Shown here piece after piece: positions 1-6,638 of a DNA stretch of 11,414 bases. A program made the position numbers and the translations under genes. Origin of the DNA: Thermoprotei archaeon (GTDB lineage Archaea; Thermoproteota; Thermoprotei_A; Sulfolobales; Ignisphaeraceae). The stretch spans positions 1 to 11,414 of the forward strand of contig QMWY01000019.1 of NCBI GenBank assembly GCA_003661865.1. Reading direction: 5' to 3'. Position 1 is the stretch's first letter. Every line of letters begins with the position of its first letter. The notes below the pieces were generated by a model. It was not told where the DNA came from. It was given only the letters and a program-made list of their open reading frames with translations, and did not search any database.

Positions 1-57
1 AGCGCCCCGGAGGAGCGCGGCAACGAAGTGCTCGATGTCGTTACGAGACCCGTTCAC
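1..57 (-). CDS. Possible 5' end of a further minus-strand gene (partial)
   Basis: Downstream of the HMG-CoA synthase stop on the minus strand, only one of the three frames stays open to the window edge. From a GTG at 57 it reads MNGSRNDIEHFVAALLRGA, which looks like an amphipathic helix. The gap to the HMG-CoA synthase stop is 28 bp, so it could be the next gene of the same transcript. The Shine-Dalgarno match is weak, and 19 residues are too few to assign a family. It could equally be non-coding spacer. Confidence 0.25.
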   Translation of the reverse strand, partial: MNGSRNDIEHFVAALLRGA

Positions 58-85
58 AACCGGAAGACCCGCTGGGCTATGTAGC

Positions 86-1144
86 CTAGAGCCTGTAGTG
101 CATGATGAGCCTCCTCATCTTGGCGTACTCGGCGTAGGTTATGTACCTCTTCCGCTCGAGCAGCTTATCAACGGTGGGGGCTCTACGAACCCTCTCCTCT
201 ATACCATCCCTAACAACTATGCTCATCGCATCGCTCCCCGCGCCGCTTCCGAATGTTGTCAGGAGGATCCTCTGGCCAGGCTTGGCATGCTCAAGAACAC
301 GGGCTAGGCCTATAAGCGCAGAGCCGTTGTAGGTGTTCCCTATATAGGGCGTTACGAGGCCTGGAAGGATCTTCTCCTTGGGGAACCCGAGCTTCCTACC
401 AGCACGTATCGGGAACTTCCCGTTGGGCTGGTGGAACACCGCGTAGTCGAAGTCACTGGGCCTCAGCCCTAGCTCCTCCATTAGGAGCTTTGCAGCCGAT
501 ACTATGTGGTGGAAGTACGCCGGCTCACCCGTGAATCCCTCTCCATGGCGTGGGTACGGAACCCCTTCACGCCTCCAGAAATCGGGGGTATCCGTCGTGT
601 AGGTGACACTGCCCTCGATCACGGCGACGGAGGAGCCCGCCGGCCCTATCAGGTAGGCTGCTCCACCACTACTCGCGGTTAGCTCAAGGACGTCTCCCGG
701 GCTTGCCTGAGCGGTATCGGCGCCTATGGCTAGGGCGTACCTAGCCATACCGCTCTTGACAAGCGAGATGCTTATCCTTATAGCCTCGCCCGCTGCCCGA
801 CATGCGAACTCTAGGTCACTGGTAAGCCTCTTGGGCTGTATCCCAAGGGCCTCCGCTATTATGGTTGCGCTGGGCTTGACTGCGTAGGGCTTGGACTCGC
901 TACCTACGAAAACAGCGTCTACCTCACTAGGATCGACACCGCCGCGGGCCAGGGCGTACTTAGCAGCCCTGTACCCTATGGTTACAGCATCCTCATCTAT
1001 GCCCCCGACAGCCTTCTCCTCTATCCATATGTTCCTCGGCACCGACTCTGTGAACCCCCAGACTGAGGCTATCTCAGAAGCCCTGAGTCTATAAGGAGGT
1101 ATGTACACCCCCCACCCTACTATGCCTACGTCGTCATGTCTCAA
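86..1144 (-). CDS. Hydroxymethylglutaryl-CoA synthase (archaeal type)
   Basis: Condenses acetyl-CoA with acetoacetyl-CoA to HMG-CoA, an early step of the mevalonate route to archaeal isoprenoid lipids; cytosolic. The 352 residues match the usual archaeal length. The start MRHDDVGIVGWGVYIPPYRL is the family N-terminus. The thiolase-fold catalytic set is present: general base E83 (GSES), nucleophile C115 (LEFACRAAGE), H238 in FHQPNGK, and GNTYNGS at 269-275 near the C-terminus. The start is TTG at 1144; no ATG or GTG in frame nearby fits the N-terminal beta strand. A TATA-like element lies about 40 bp upstream. In many archaea this gene sits directly with thiolase and DUF35 genes; here those are at 9572-11130 on the opposite strand. 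Family assignment is very secure. Confidence 0.96.
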   Translation of the reverse strand: MRHDDVGIVGWGVYIPPYRLRASEIASVWGFTESVPRNIWIEEKAVGGIDEDAVTIGYRAAKYALARGGVDPSEVDAVFVGSESKPYAVKPSATIIAEALGIQPKRLTSDLEFACRAAGEAIRISISLVKSGMARYALAIGADTAQASPGDVLELTASSGGAAYLIGPAGSSVAVIEGSVTYTTDTPDFWRREGVPYPRHGEGFTGEPAYFHHIVSAAKLLMEELGLRPSDFDYAVFHQPNGKFPIRAGRKLGFPKEKILPGLVTPYIGNTYNGSALIGLARVLEHAKPGQRILLTTFGSGAGSDAMSIVVRDGIEERVRRAPTVDKLLERKRYITYAEYAKMRRLIMHYRL

Positions 1145-1181
1145 AGAGTCCTACCCCGAGGTAGAAGGGGAGATGGGGCAA

Positions 1182-1190
1182 GGTATAAAT
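1182..1190 (-). promoter_or_regulatory. TATA box of HMG-CoA synthase
   Basis: The minus strand reads ATTTATACC in an otherwise GC-rich spacer. Placing transcription about 25 nt downstream gives a start near 1160, leaving a leader of roughly 15 nt before the TTG at 1144. The spacing is what is expected for archaeal TBP/TFB promoters; this is inferred from sequence only. Confidence 0.6.
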
Positions 1191-1219
1191 GAGTTTCCGT
1201 CTATGGCCAAAACCTATTT

Positions 1220-1231
1220 AGGCAGCTGCCT
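1220..1231. repeat. 12-bp perfect palindrome between oppF-like and HMG-CoA synthase genes
   Basis: AGGCAGCTGCCT is its own reverse complement. It lies 12 bp past the oppF-like stop and about 30 bp upstream of the HMG-CoA synthase TATA box. It could be a protein binding site for that promoter, or a foldback at the end of the oppDF transcript, which continues into TTTT nearby (minus strand, 1212-1209). With no loop, it suits a dimer-binding operator better than a hairpin. Confidence 0.35.
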
Positions 1232-1243
1232 TAGGGCGCGGCG

Positions 1244-2353
1244 CTACTTGTGGTAGAGCCAGCACGCTGCGTAGTGACCCGGCTCCACCTCGATCAGTGG
1301 GGGCTCCTCCTTGGAGCACTTATCGAACGCGTGTGGGCACCTCGGGTGGAACCTGCAGCCCGGCGGTATGTTTATGGCGCTCGGCACCTCTCCCCTTATG
1401 GGCAGATCCCTGATCTTGAACCTATTGCTGGGGTCGGGCTCCGGGATCGCTGCTACCAGGGCCTTTGTGTAGGGGTGTATCGGCTTCTCTATGATCTCGT
1501 CCGCCGGCCCCATCTCAACGATCTTGCCCAGGTACATCACAGCGATCCTGTTACAGATGAGCCTGGCTATGGCCAGGTCGTGGGTGATGAAGAGGTAGGT
1601 TAGGTTCCTCCTAGCCTTGAGCTCGAGCATTAGCTGGAGGATCTCAGCCCTTATGGATACGTCGAGCATCGACACTGGCTCGTCGGCCACTATGAACCTC
1701 GGGTCGAGGATCAGGGCCCTTGCGATCACAACACGCTGCCTCTGGCCACCGGATAGCTGGTGCGGGTATCTCTTCATGAACTCCTCAGGGGGTGTGAGCT
1801 TCACGTCTTCGAGCGCCTTGGATATGTAGCGGAACCTCTCCTCATAGGTCCTGGCGATGCCGTGTACCACGAGGGGCTCTTCAAGGGTAGAGTATATGGT
1901 GAACCTGGGGTTGAGGGAGCCGTACGGATCCTGGAATATTATCTGGAGCTCGCGCCTCAGCAGCTTATTGGCCTTCTTGTTCCTGAATAGGTCATTCAGC
2001 AGGAAGTAGTCCTTGTACACGGGTTCGAAGCCCAGGTCCCTGAACTGCTTGGCTATCTCGGGCCTGGGCCTGTAGAGTAGGTAGCCGGCTGTTGGCGGCG
2101 TCAGCCCTATTATTGTCCTGCCCGTGGTGGTCTTACCGCAGCCGGACTCCCCTACTAGGCAGAACACCTCGCCATCCTTGATCCCGAAGCTGATACCGTC
2201 AACAGCCCTTACGTAGAGCCTCCTACCCTTCAGTATATCGCTTAGGCCCCTCCTAACCGGGAAGTACTTCTTCAGGTTCAGGGCTATTAGCAGCTCGTCG
2301 CCCTTGACCGGCTGCTCCTTTATGAGCTTCTCGATCTCCTCCCTTAGGCTCAT
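1244..2353 (-). CDS. Oligopeptide/dipeptide ABC transporter ATPase, OppF/DppF type
   Basis: Cytoplasmic nucleotide-binding subunit that would power peptide (in archaea often also sugar) uptake. The 369 residues hold Walker A GESGCGKT at 68-75, Q-loop Q141, signature LSGGQ at 200-204, Walker B with D224/E225, and switch H258. The C-terminal oligopeptide-transporter domain has cysteines 333, 339, 346 and 364 (CX5CX6CX17C), the motif that binds an iron-sulfur cluster in characterised Opp/Dpp ATPases. A region of roughly 50 residues between Walker A and the Q-loop (about 88-137) is longer than in typical bacterial OppF. The ATG start at 2353 follows GGTGGTG and lies 16 bp past the oppD-like stop, so the two are surely co-transcribed. 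No permease or binding-protein gene is in the window, so the substrate is unknown. Confidence 0.93.
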   Translation of the reverse strand: MSLREEIEKLIKEQPVKGDELLIALNLKKYFPVRRGLSDILKGRRLYVRAVDGISFGIKDGEVFCLVGESGCGKTTTGRTIIGLTPPTAGYLLYRPRPEIAKQFRDLGFEPVYKDYFLLNDLFRNKKANKLLRRELQIIFQDPYGSLNPRFTIYSTLEEPLVVHGIARTYEERFRYISKALEDVKLTPPEEFMKRYPHQLSGGQRQRVVIARALILDPRFIVADEPVSMLDVSIRAEILQLMLELKARRNLTYLFITHDLAIARLICNRIAVMYLGKIVEMGPADEIIEKPIHPYTKALVAAIPEPDPSNRFKIRDLPIRGEVPSAINIPPGCRFHPRCPHAFDKCSKEEPPLIEVEPGHYAACWLYHK

Positions 2354-2369
2354 GCATCACCACCCCAAA

Positions 2370-3332
2370 CTACCTCTTTGCGTATAGCCAGCACGCTACC
2401 CAGTGGCCTGGCTCCACCTCTACCATCGGCGGCTCCTCGCGCCTACAGCGATCCATTGCGTATGGACACCTCGGGGCGAAGCGGCAGCCCGGCGGTGGAT
2501 TCCTAAGATCCGGTGGCTGACCTGGGATCCACTCGAGCCTCTTGGCGCCGCGTAGCCGGGGGACGCTCCTTATGAGCCCCTGGGTGTATGGGTGCTTCGG
2601 GTTGTTGTATATCTGCTCAGCCGTGCCGATCTCAACGATCTTCCCCGCATACATGATCGCTACCTTATCGGCTATCTCCGCTATGAGGGCTAGGTCGTGG
2701 CTGATCAGGATCATAGACATGCCATACTCCTTCTTAAGCCTCTTAAGCAGGTTCATTATCTGCGCCTGGACCACCACATCGAGTGCCGTGGTGGGCTCGT
2801 CGGCTATCACCAGCGGCGGGTTGAGGGCTAGGGCCATTGCTATGACGACGCGCTGCTTCATACCTCCCGAGAGCTCGTGCGGATAGCTCCTGATCCTCCT
2901 GGGCTCGATCCCCACCATCTTCAGGAGCTCCGCCGCCCTTTCGAGCGCCTCCCTCTTCGTCACGTTCTCTTCGTGGGCAAGTATCGCCTCGGCTATCTGG
3001 TCACCTATGGTCTTGACAGGGTTGAGTGCGTTCATAGCTCCTTGGAATATCATGCTTACGCGCTTCCACCTATACTCCCTCCTAAGCTTATCCTCAGGCA
3101 TAGCGGTTACGTCCATACCCTCGAACAGTATCTTGCCCCCCACGATCCTTCCGGGCGGGGGGACGAGCCTGAGGAGGCTGAAGCCTAGGGTGGATTTGCC
3201 GCATCCCGACTCTCCTGCAAGTCCTAGGGTCTCTCCCTTCTCTACAGAGAACGATACCTTGTCTACGGCCTTGACTACCCCTTTGAGCGTGTAGTAGTAC
3301 ACTCTTAGGTCTTTCACCTCTAATAAAGGCAT
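2370..3332 (-). CDS. Oligopeptide/dipeptide ABC transporter ATPase, OppD/DppD type
   Basis: Partner ATPase of the gene downstream; together they would form the heterodimeric motor of one transporter. With the ATG at 3332 as start (320 aa) it has Walker A GESGCGKS at 40-47, Q-loop Q97, signature LSGGM at 154-158, Walker B D178/E179, switch H212, and the same CX5CX6CX17C cysteine set (283, 289, 296, 314) as its partner. The ATG is preferred over a GTG at 3341 because AGGTG, which overlaps that GTG, is well placed as its Shine-Dalgarno site. A TATA box about 50 bp upstream makes this the first gene of an oppDF pair. Absence of adjacent permeases is the only oddity. Confidence 0.93.
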   Translation of the reverse strand: MPLLEVKDLRVYYYTLKGVVKAVDKVSFSVEKGETLGLAGESGCGKSTLGFSLLRLVPPPGRIVGGKILFEGMDVTAMPEDKLRREYRWKRVSMIFQGAMNALNPVKTIGDQIAEAILAHEENVTKREALERAAELLKMVGIEPRRIRSYPHELSGGMKQRVVIAMALALNPPLVIADEPTTALDVVVQAQIMNLLKRLKKEYGMSMILISHDLALIAEIADKVAIMYAGKIVEIGTAEQIYNNPKHPYTQGLIRSVPRLRGAKRLEWIPGQPPDLRNPPPGCRFAPRCPYAMDRCRREEPPMVEVEPGHWVACWLYAKR

Positions 3333-3380
3333 GGTGAGCACCTAACTAGCCAGGGTGCCGCTGAGTGTAACCACGAGAAA

Positions 3381-3390
3381 TCTATAAAAC
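3381..3390 (-). promoter_or_regulatory. TATA box of the oppDF-like pair
   Basis: The minus strand reads GTTTTATAGA. A start about 25 nt downstream falls near 3360, giving a leader of about 28 nt that contains the AGGTG ribosome site of the first gene. It directly follows the hairpin at 3397-3413. Confidence 0.6.
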
Positions 3391-3396
3391 GTTTCG

Positions 3397-3413
3397 CCTC
3401 GGATAACCCGAGG
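3397..3413 (-). terminator. Hairpin with trailing T-run after the small unknown gene; possibly an operator
   Basis: CCTCGG and CCGAGG form a perfect 6-bp inverted repeat with a 5-nt loop, 10 bp beyond the stop of the minus-strand gene ending at 3424. On that strand a TTTT run follows 6 nt later. It therefore looks like a terminator for that gene. The same T-run is part of the oppDF TATA box, so the palindrome also sits just upstream of a promoter, where a regulator could bind. Confidence 0.45.
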
Positions 3414-3423
3414 ACTACCGCTG

Positions 3424-3819
3424 TCACTCCTTCAAAACCCTCTCCGCAGCCTCCTTCAGCGCTGTTGTAATCTCGGCGATCTCCTCGGATGCGAACTCTG
3501 CGCGTCTCTGAGCACCTGCAGTGTCGATTATAAGCCATGAGTACTCAGTGTAGGGAACCCCATCCCTGCTTCTACGAGGGACGAGCCCGTAGACAAGCCA
3601 CCCCTTACCGCACCTTATGCGCGCCTGCGGGATCTCGCCCCGAACACGGTCTAGGAGGATAACTGCTACGGGCTCACCACCCCTCTTCAGCACGTACTCC
3701 GCAAACCCCTTAGTCTCTTCACCCCCTCCCTCAACGAGCACCTCGGCTGTGTCGAAGCTTCTAAGGGCTGCGATCACCTCCTCGGCGCTACACACCTTCT
3801 CGGCGCCGCGCTCCTCCAA
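3424..3819 (-). CDS. Unrecognised small protein, about 131 aa
   Basis: I do not recognise a family. The protein is soluble, mixed alpha/beta, with no membrane segment. Visible segments are an N-terminal acidic helix region, AEVLVEGGGEETKGFAEYVL, a strand EPVAVILLDRV, a central WLVYGLV and YSWLIIDT pair of strands, and a C-terminal helix EEIAEITTALKEAAERVLKE. Two cysteines occur without a metal motif. The frame stays open back to 3939, but that start would overlap nep1 and its promoter; GAGGTG at 3834-3829 fits a TTG start at 3819, with GTG at 3831 as the alternative. It is divergent from nep1 and shares its AT-rich promoter island. Steady strand-helix alternation and archaeal codon use argue that it is a real gene. 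Confidence 0.65.
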   Translation of the reverse strand: MEERGAEKVCSAEEVIAALRSFDTAEVLVEGGGEETKGFAEYVLKRGGEPVAVILLDRVRGEIPQARIRCGKGWLVYGLVPRRSRDGVPYTEYSWLIIDTAGAQRRAEFASEEIAEITTALKEAAERVLKE

Positions 3820-3870
3820 CGACAGCTCCACCTCGCTTAGGTAGGGGCCAATAACTAATAGGGTTTGAAG

Positions 3871-3878
3871 AATATAAG
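3871..3878. promoter_or_regulatory. AT-rich TATA element between the unknown gene and nep1
   Basis: AATATAAG on the plus strand reads CTTATATT on the minus strand. Plus-strand transcription would begin near 3900, about 20 nt before the nep1 start. Minus-strand transcription would begin near 3848, about 30 nt before the TTG at 3819. A second AT-rich stretch, ATAACTAATA at 3851-3860, is placed to start an RNA near 3883, which is the 5' end expected for the C/D box RNA here. Confidence 0.5.
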
Positions 3879-3882
3879 CAGG

Positions 3883-3947
3883 GTGGTTGTGATGAAAGCG
3901 CTCTGCGCTGAGGAGCAGCGTGATGCGGACTACCGGCACTGAACCGC
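3883..3947 (+). ncRNA. Candidate C/D box sRNA overlapping the nep1 start
   Basis: The order is box C GTGATGA (3889-3895), 12-nt guide, box D' CTGA (3908-3911), 8 nt, box C' GTGATGC (3920-3926), 12-nt guide, box D CTGA (3939-3942). Flanks 3883-3887 (GTGGT) and 3943-3947 (ACCGC) can pair as a 5-bp terminal stem with one G-U, leaving one base before box C. By the N+5 rule the predicted targets are CGCA(G)AGCGCUU for the D' guide and UGCC(G)GUAGUCC for the D guide. The C' box contains the GTG/ATG start codons of nep1, and D' abuts its ribosome site, so those two boxes could be coincidental. The perfect C box, exact spacings and terminal stem are harder to explain away. Confidence 0.55.
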
Positions 3948-4636
3948 TCTTCCTGATACTCGCCGATGCAGCGCTAGAGCTGGTTCCCGAGGGGATAAGG
4001 GGGCATCCAGAGGTCGTTGCCTATGCAAGGAGGAGGGGGAGGGATCCCTCGAGGGTCCTGCTTGACAAGTCCTTCCACTTCCATGCTATGTCCGTGCTCA
4101 GGGATAAGCATAAGCGCGGAAGACCCGATATAGCGCACTTCTTCCTACTAGAGGCTCTCTCAAGCCCTCTAAACCGTGCGGGGCTCCTCCGGATCTACCT
4201 CCATACATACACTGGCGAAGTTATAGAGGTCGAGCCCTCAACACGCATACCCCGGAACTACCTGAGGTTCGTGGGGCTTATGGAACAGCTGCTGAGCACG
4301 GGCCGCGTACCTCCTGCAGGCCCAAATGCGCTCATGAAGGTGGTCACCCGTGGGTTCAGAAACCTTGTGGAGATGCTGAGCCCCGACATGGTCGTGCTGC
4401 TTGACGAGAACGGGTTCTTCACCCGGCTCAGGGTGCTTGCCGATAACCTGGCCAGGCTTATGAGGGCAGGGCTTCGTGTAGCCGTTGTGATCGGGGGGTT
4501 CCCCCACGGCTCCTTCAGCAGCGAGGTTCTGAGGAGCGTCTCCACAGCGGTATCCCTCTACCGCAGCGTCCTCGAGACGTGGACCGTAACCTCCAGGCTC
4601 TTAGCAGCGATCGAGCTGTCCCTAGGGCTCCTCTAG
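3923..4636 (+). CDS. nep1: 16S rRNA pseudouridine N1-methyltransferase Nep1 (Emg1)
   Basis: SPOUT-fold methyltransferase that N1-methylates a pseudouridine in the head of small-subunit rRNA and assists 30S assembly; acts as a dimer. The 237 residues carry the family landmarks in order: LILADAALELVP at 11-22, DKSFH at 48-52, RGRPDI at 65-70 with HFFLLEALSSPLNRAG after it, TRIPRNYLRF at 107-116, PDMVVLLDENG at 154-164, the AdoMet-loop IGGFPHG at 190-196, and the C-terminal knot helix LETWTVTSRLLAAIE. Length is normal. GAGGAG at 3909-3914 supports the ATG at 3923 (a GTG at 3920 is the alternative). The 3' end overlaps the convergent glycosylase gene by 15 bp. A C/D box sRNA candidate covers its first codons. 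Confidence 0.95.
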   Translation: MRTTGTEPLFLILADAALELVPEGIRGHPEVVAYARRRGRDPSRVLLDKSFHFHAMSVLRDKHKRGRPDIAHFFLLEALSSPLNRAGLLRIYLHTYTGEVIEVEPSTRIPRNYLRFVGLMEQLLSTGRVPPAGPNALMKVVTRGFRNLVEMLSPDMVVLLDENGFFTRLRVLADNLARLMRAGLRVAVVIGGFPHGSFSSEVLRSVSTAVSLYRSVLETWTVTSRLLAAIELSLGLL

Positions 4637-5560
4637 GACGCGCCGCCTGCACAGAGCCCTTAGCAAGCACCCGCTGCACCGCCCCCTACGGCACCACCTC
4701 TTCACGTGTAGGTAGGAGGCTGTCTGTACCCATCCCGCTAAGGGGCCGAATAGCCTCTTCATAGCCGCGGCGGCGCAGCTAGAGGCGTAGGGGCAGGACA
4801 CGGTGTTTATGCATGATGAGCTGCGCATGCACATGACCTTAGTAGGCGCCTCCACGCCCTCAACGCCTACGACCAGCCTTAGGAAGGTCAGCAGGTTCTT
4901 GTCCACGGGCACGGCGCTGCTGGCCATGCATGCGAAGAGCAGATACGAGTCCGCGACTTTAGGCCCTACGTAGGGGATCGTGAGGAGCTTACGCCTAAGC
5001 CTATCAGGCTTGGCGCAGTCCTGGGGACTAACCATTCTGAGGAAGAGGCTCAGCGCCTCTGGGAGCTGTAGGAGCTGGTAGCTCCTCCCCACAATCTCGA
5101 GTCTCCCAGGGTCCTCCACGATATCTCGGGGGTCCTCGTATAGCCCTGCGATTCCCCTTACCCAGCGGACCGTGTTTACATGGAAGTCCGTGTTGCGCGA
5201 TAGGAACGCCGATATGAATACGTACACCCAGTCCTTAGGAGACGCCACGATCCTTAAGCCGGGGTAGGCCCTGAGCAGGTGCTCCACGATAATCCGGGTA
5301 TAGCCGCTTAGCCTATCCAGGTGCTCGCCCGGATCGAGCCACACACCCGTAACAGCCCTAGCCCACAGCTCATCCACGCCCGCGGGGGCGATCACCTCAA
5401 CAGCTAGGCGCCCCACCTGCCGCAGCTCAACCCCTCCTCCGTAGCCCAGCACCTTTACATAATGCCTTGGCCCCCTCTTCTTGAATAAGGGGTAGAGGAA
5501 GGAGGGGTACATGCTCAGCTCTATATCCACGCCCCTGAACAGTAGCCTCCTCGTCGCCAC
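4622..5560 (-). CDS. HhH-GPD DNA glycosylase, OGG-like, with eight C-terminal cysteines
   Basis: Predicted base-excision repair enzyme. Counting from the GTG at 5560 (312 aa), the helix-hairpin-helix is LLTIPYVGPKVADSYLLF with K201 where OGG1-type enzymes have their Schiff-base lysine. The catalytic aspartate is D220 in AVPVDKN. A lysine/aspartate pair implies a bifunctional glycosylase/AP-lyase; 8-oxoguanine is the likeliest substrate but this is inference. Upstream lies a 100-residue N-terminal domain and the helix SAFLSRNTDFHVNTVRWVRG. The C-terminus has two cysteine sets: 244, 250, 256, 262 (CX5CX5CX5C) and 290, 295, 298, 304 (CX4CX2CX5C). The second resembles the CX6CX2CX5C iron-sulfur loop of Nth/MutY. 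The frame is open to 5752, but that would run through the shared promoter. GTG 5530 and ATG 5512 are other possible starts. Confidence 0.82.
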   Translation of the reverse strand: MATRRLLFRGVDIELSMYPSFLYPLFKKRGPRHYVKVLGYGGGVELRQVGRLAVEVIAPAGVDELWARAVTGVWLDPGEHLDRLSGYTRIIVEHLLRAYPGLRIVASPKDWVYVFISAFLSRNTDFHVNTVRWVRGIAGLYEDPRDIVEDPGRLEIVGRSYQLLQLPEALSLFLRMVSPQDCAKPDRLRRKLLTIPYVGPKVADSYLLFACMASSAVPVDKNLLTFLRLVVGVEGVEAPTKVMCMRSSSCINTVSCPYASSCAAAAMKRLFGPLAGWVQTASYLHVKRWCRRGRCSGCLLRALCRRRVLEEP

Positions 5561-5574
5561 ACCTATCCCCACAG

Positions 5575-5583
5575 CTTTATACC
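5575..5583. promoter_or_regulatory. Shared two-way TATA element, glycosylase / flippase-like gene
   Basis: The plus strand reads CTTTATACC and the minus strand GGTATAAAG, both good archaeal TATA boxes. It is the only AT-rich patch between the two divergent genes. Start sites about 25 nt away would be near 5605 (plus, 14 nt before the GTG at 5619) and near 5555 (minus, close to GTG 5560 or upstream of GTG 5530). Confidence 0.6.
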
Positions 5584-5618
5584 ACCAGCAGTATCTACGG
5601 TTCTTTCGAGGAGGTGCT

Positions 5619-6638
5619 GTGACGAGGAGTAGAAGGCTGCTAAGACCTCTAGTAGCAGCGGCTATGGGGTTCGCAGCATACCTATTGGTAACGAGGGTAG
5701 CGGGATGCGGCAACTTAGCCTCAGCCATGCTGAGCGCGTCTCCCCTCCTCATCGCCGCGGCGATAGGTGTTAGGCTCGCCGTTCCGTACCTCCACTCCCT
5801 CGAGCTCTACCTAGCTGCTCGTGCTATAGGGCTGGGGATCAGGCAGAGGTACTCGTACAAGGTTGTGTGCGCATCCCTAGGAACGGAGTACGTAGTCCCT
5901 ATCGGGGGCTTCGGAGAGCTCGTGAAGATATACGGGGTTGTGAGGGGCGGCGCTCCGCTTAGACACGCCCTAGTAGCGGTACTTCTCCAGAGGCTAGCGG
6001 CATCCTTAGCCGTGGCGTCCCTAGGTATTGCGGCGGCGCTCCTGCTAAGGCTAGGCGGTGCTATAGCGCTTCTAGTAGCGGCGTCCTGGGGGGTTGTGGC
6101 TGTAAATGCAGCGCTTCTAGCGGGCGTTGGAGGTGAGAGGAGCTGGCGCGGCCTAGCGAGGCTCTCCGAGAGGTTCGCGCCTAGGTGGCTTAGGGAGCTC
6201 GTGGAGAGGGGTGGGCAGGCACCGAGGCTCAGTCCCGTATGGGTGGGGGTGCTCGTGGCGGTAGCGGTGCTGGAGCGCATAGCTATCATAGCGTCGGGGT
6301 ACCTGACGGCCGCGAGCATAGGGCTCCTAATCCCCCTTCCCCTCGCTGTGCTGCTCTTCGACACGCTCTACAGCATCGTATGGGTACTCCCCATGGTGAC
6401 CCCAGGTCAGCTGGGAATCCTTGAAACCCTGCAGCTGATGCTCATGAAGCTCAGCGGGATCGGTGGGGCAGCCTCTGCAGCGCTGCCTCTCTTGAGCAGG
6501 GTTGTTGTAACGGTTGCGGAGGCGCCGCAGTACCTCCTATTCTTCAGTGTAGAGCTCTACAGCGCTGTTAAGCTGATCGAGGCGGAGGGGTATGAGGGCC
6601 TCCTCAAAGCACTTAGATCGCCTGTTGTAGCATCCTGA
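5619..6638 (+). CDS. Flippase-like integral membrane protein, UPF0104 / LPG-synthase TM family
   Basis: Polytopic membrane protein of 339 aa of the family that includes the flippase half of MprF and archaeal lipid-linked glycan proteins such as AglR/AglD. A lipid or polyprenyl-carrier translocation role is inferred from the family. Hydrophobic segments lie near 9-26, 37-58, 118-144, 146-170, 207-232, 234-258 and 283-312. Family motifs are the polar stretch GTEYVVPIGGFGELVKIYGV (88-107) and TPGQLGILE at 261-269. The GTG at 5619 is chosen because GAGGAG lies 5 bp upstream; an in-frame extension to 5511 would cross the promoter. There is no attached glycosyl or aminoacyl transferase domain. The 3' end overlaps the convergent ROK kinase by 26 bp. 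Substrate cannot be told from context. Confidence 0.85.
   Translation: MTRSRRLLRPLVAAAMGFAAYLLVTRVAGCGNLASAMLSASPLLIAAAIGVRLAVPYLHSLELYLAARAIGLGIRQRYSYKVVCASLGTEYVVPIGGFGELVKIYGVVRGGAPLRHALVAVLLQRLAASLAVASLGIAAALLLRLGGAIALLVAASWGVVAVNAALLAGVGGERSWRGLARLSERFAPRWLRELVERGGQAPRLSPVWVGVLVAVAVLERIAIIASGYLTAASIGLLIPLPLAVLLFDTLYSIVWVLPMVTPGQLGILETLQLMLMKLSGIGGAASAALPLLSRVVVTVAEAPQYLLFFSVELYSAVKLIEAEGYEGLLKALRSPVVAS

Noticed and set aside
103..109. ATGATGA box C-like sequence near the end of the HMG-CoA synthase gene
   Set aside because: No CTGA in the next 30 nt and it is within coding sequence.
1584..1590. Box C-like GTGATGA on the plus strand
   Set aside because: It lies antisense within the OppF-type gene over the conserved H-loop codons, and no D box follows at a usable distance.
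3424..3939. Longer 171-residue version of the unknown minus-strand protein
   Set aside because: The first 40 codons would cross the shared promoter island and the nep1 start; a Shine-Dalgarno site supports a start near 3819.
5511..5618. N-terminal extension of the flippase-like protein
   Set aside because: It is antisense to the glycosylase gene and precedes both the TATA element and the strong GAGGAG ribosome site.
4622..5752. Longer 376-residue version of the glycosylase
   Set aside because: The extra N-terminus would be antisense to the flippase-like gene and cover both promoters; its composition is unlike the rest.
5807..6364. 185-codon open frame antisense to the flippase-like gene
   Set aside because: Serine/threonine/alanine-rich low-quality protein typical of the reverse of a GC-rich membrane gene; no motif.
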